Shown here one piece after another: positions 63,547 through 64,000 of a DNA stretch of 64,000 nucleotides. The notes below the pieces were generated by a model. It worked only from the letters and a program-made list of their open reading frames with translations, had not been told where the DNA came from and made no database searches. How positions within the stretch are numbered: the first letter of the stretch is position 1; each line of letters opens with the position of its first letter. Origin of the DNA: Nannocystis punicea (GTDB taxonomy: Bacteria > Myxococcota_A > Polyangia > Nannocystales > Nannocystaceae); NCBI RefSeq assembly GCF_026965555.1, contig NZ_CP114040.1:13103501-13167500 (forward strand), read 5' to 3'. The position numbers and the translations under genes were made by a program.

Positions 63547-63769
63547 TCGCGACGGCGTAATCGAGAGCACACCGCGCGCCGCAGCGGCTGGCCGGTAACG
63601 GCGATGGATCGACGTTCTGCGCGGCCCACCGGGCTCACGACGAGGAGCTGGCCGCGGGTGGCGGCGACGCCTCGGTCGTGGTCCCGGTCATGTCCAGGTC
63701 GTGGCCGGGTCGGCGAGTCCATGCACAATTCGTCGTGTCGCGCGGCGACAAAGGAGGTCCCAAAGGCCA

Positions 63770-63862
63770 GTGCTCTTCAATCACACCACCATCTTGCTCG
63801 CGAGCATCATGCTCATGGTGCCGTTCCTCGACGACGGCAGCCTGTTCGACGACGACGGCTGA
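63770..63862 (+). CDS. 30-aa hydrophobic/acidic mini-protein
   Basis: GTG start at 63770 with a strong AAGGAGGT ribosome binding site (63751-63758), TGA at 63860-63862. The product is a short hydrophobic segment (ILLASIMLMVPF) followed by LDDGSLFDDDG. It could be a small membrane peptide or a leader. Too short to tell by composition alone; the ribosome binding site is the main support. Confidence 0.45.
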   Translation: MLFNHTTILLASIMLMVPFLDDGSLFDDDG

Positions 63863-63960
63863 ACTCGTGCGCCAATCGGCGTGATGGTCGCCCGCGGCGC
63901 TTTTTTCCCGCGCGCGCCCGAGCCGTCGCTTTCATCGCTCCGGCGAAATCTACACACCAC

Positions 63961-63995
63961 GCCCGCAAGGACGGATCCCCCTCGCCCTTGCGGGC
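63961..63995. terminator. hairpin near window end
   Basis: GCCCGCAAGG (63961-63970) pairs with CCTTGCGGGC (63986-63995). Probably a terminator of the mini-gene region; anything after it is outside the window. Confidence 0.5.
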
Positions 63996-64000
63996 GCTCG

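Overview
This window looks like a chromosomal segment of a very GC-rich (about 70%) myxobacterium. Within Myxococcota the Nannocystaceae are the best guess. The evidence is the strong G/C third-position bias, GTG starts, several secreted lipoproteins with long Thr/Ser-rich linkers after the lipidated Cys, IgGFc-binding-like, TIGR03790-like and metallophosphoesterase surface proteins, and a histone-deacetylase-family enzyme. The family assignment is inference. I saw no tRNA, rRNA, insertion sequence, prophage or CRISPR array.

Layout. 1-5.9 kb: two small secreted or unknown proteins, a 71-bp tandem repeat carrying repeated start codons, an unrecognised 1065-aa protein and a patatin-like lipase. 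5.9-10.2 kb: a minus-strand run amidohydrolase > NUDIX CoA pyrophosphatase > QueG with an unusual repetitive N-terminus. 10.3-13.4 kb: a Cys-cluster protein, a membrane protein, a lipoprotein and a retropepsin-like protease/RimK pair. 13.4-15.0 kb: a repeat-dense convergent region. 15.0-21.0 kb: a minus-strand gyrA > hemL > atpZ > atpI > atpB > atpE run (ATP synthase membrane sector only). 21.3-31.5 kb: host-attachment-family protein, aldo/keto reductase, EI24-type membrane protein, phosphatase lipoprotein, Cys-rich protein, ArsR/SRPBCC pair, QueD, HDAC-family enzyme and YihY. 31.7-38.7 kb: a lipidated Omp85 protein with TamB, probably an outer-membrane assembly or lipid-transport pair. 38.9-39.6 kb: small stress proteins (CsbD-like, DUF1328). 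40-50.4 kb: an IgGFc-like lipoprotein, then a minus-strand run sensor > STAS > ATPase > two paralogous CPA2 antiporters with universal-stress tails. 50.5-57.9 kb: a beta-propeller/cytochrome-c protein, a DUF2804-like protein, a TIGR03790-like lipoprotein, a site-2 protease and a nitroreductase. 57.9-63.5 kb: a surface-glycan locus (heparinase II/III-like, wecC, wecB and a WecA/MraY-family transferase), and a 30-codon mini-gene near the end.

The most striking signal is a short palindrome, TGTCC-N4-GGACA, always 14 bp and commonly flanked by ATG/AGG-type bases (ACATGTCC..., ...GGACAGGT). It is scattered through the whole window. Fifteen exact copies lie outside one array, against about 0.06 expected for a random 10-base pattern, and many one-mismatch copies keep the same spacing. 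Copies lie between genes, next to stop codons, in outward-facing form inside two bidirectional terminators, and inside open reading frames. In HemL and QueG the coding copies overlap conserved family positions and appear to replace sequence without changing length. In the QueG N-terminus the palindrome is the core of a 39-bp (13-codon) tandem array. I do not recognise it as a named repeat family.
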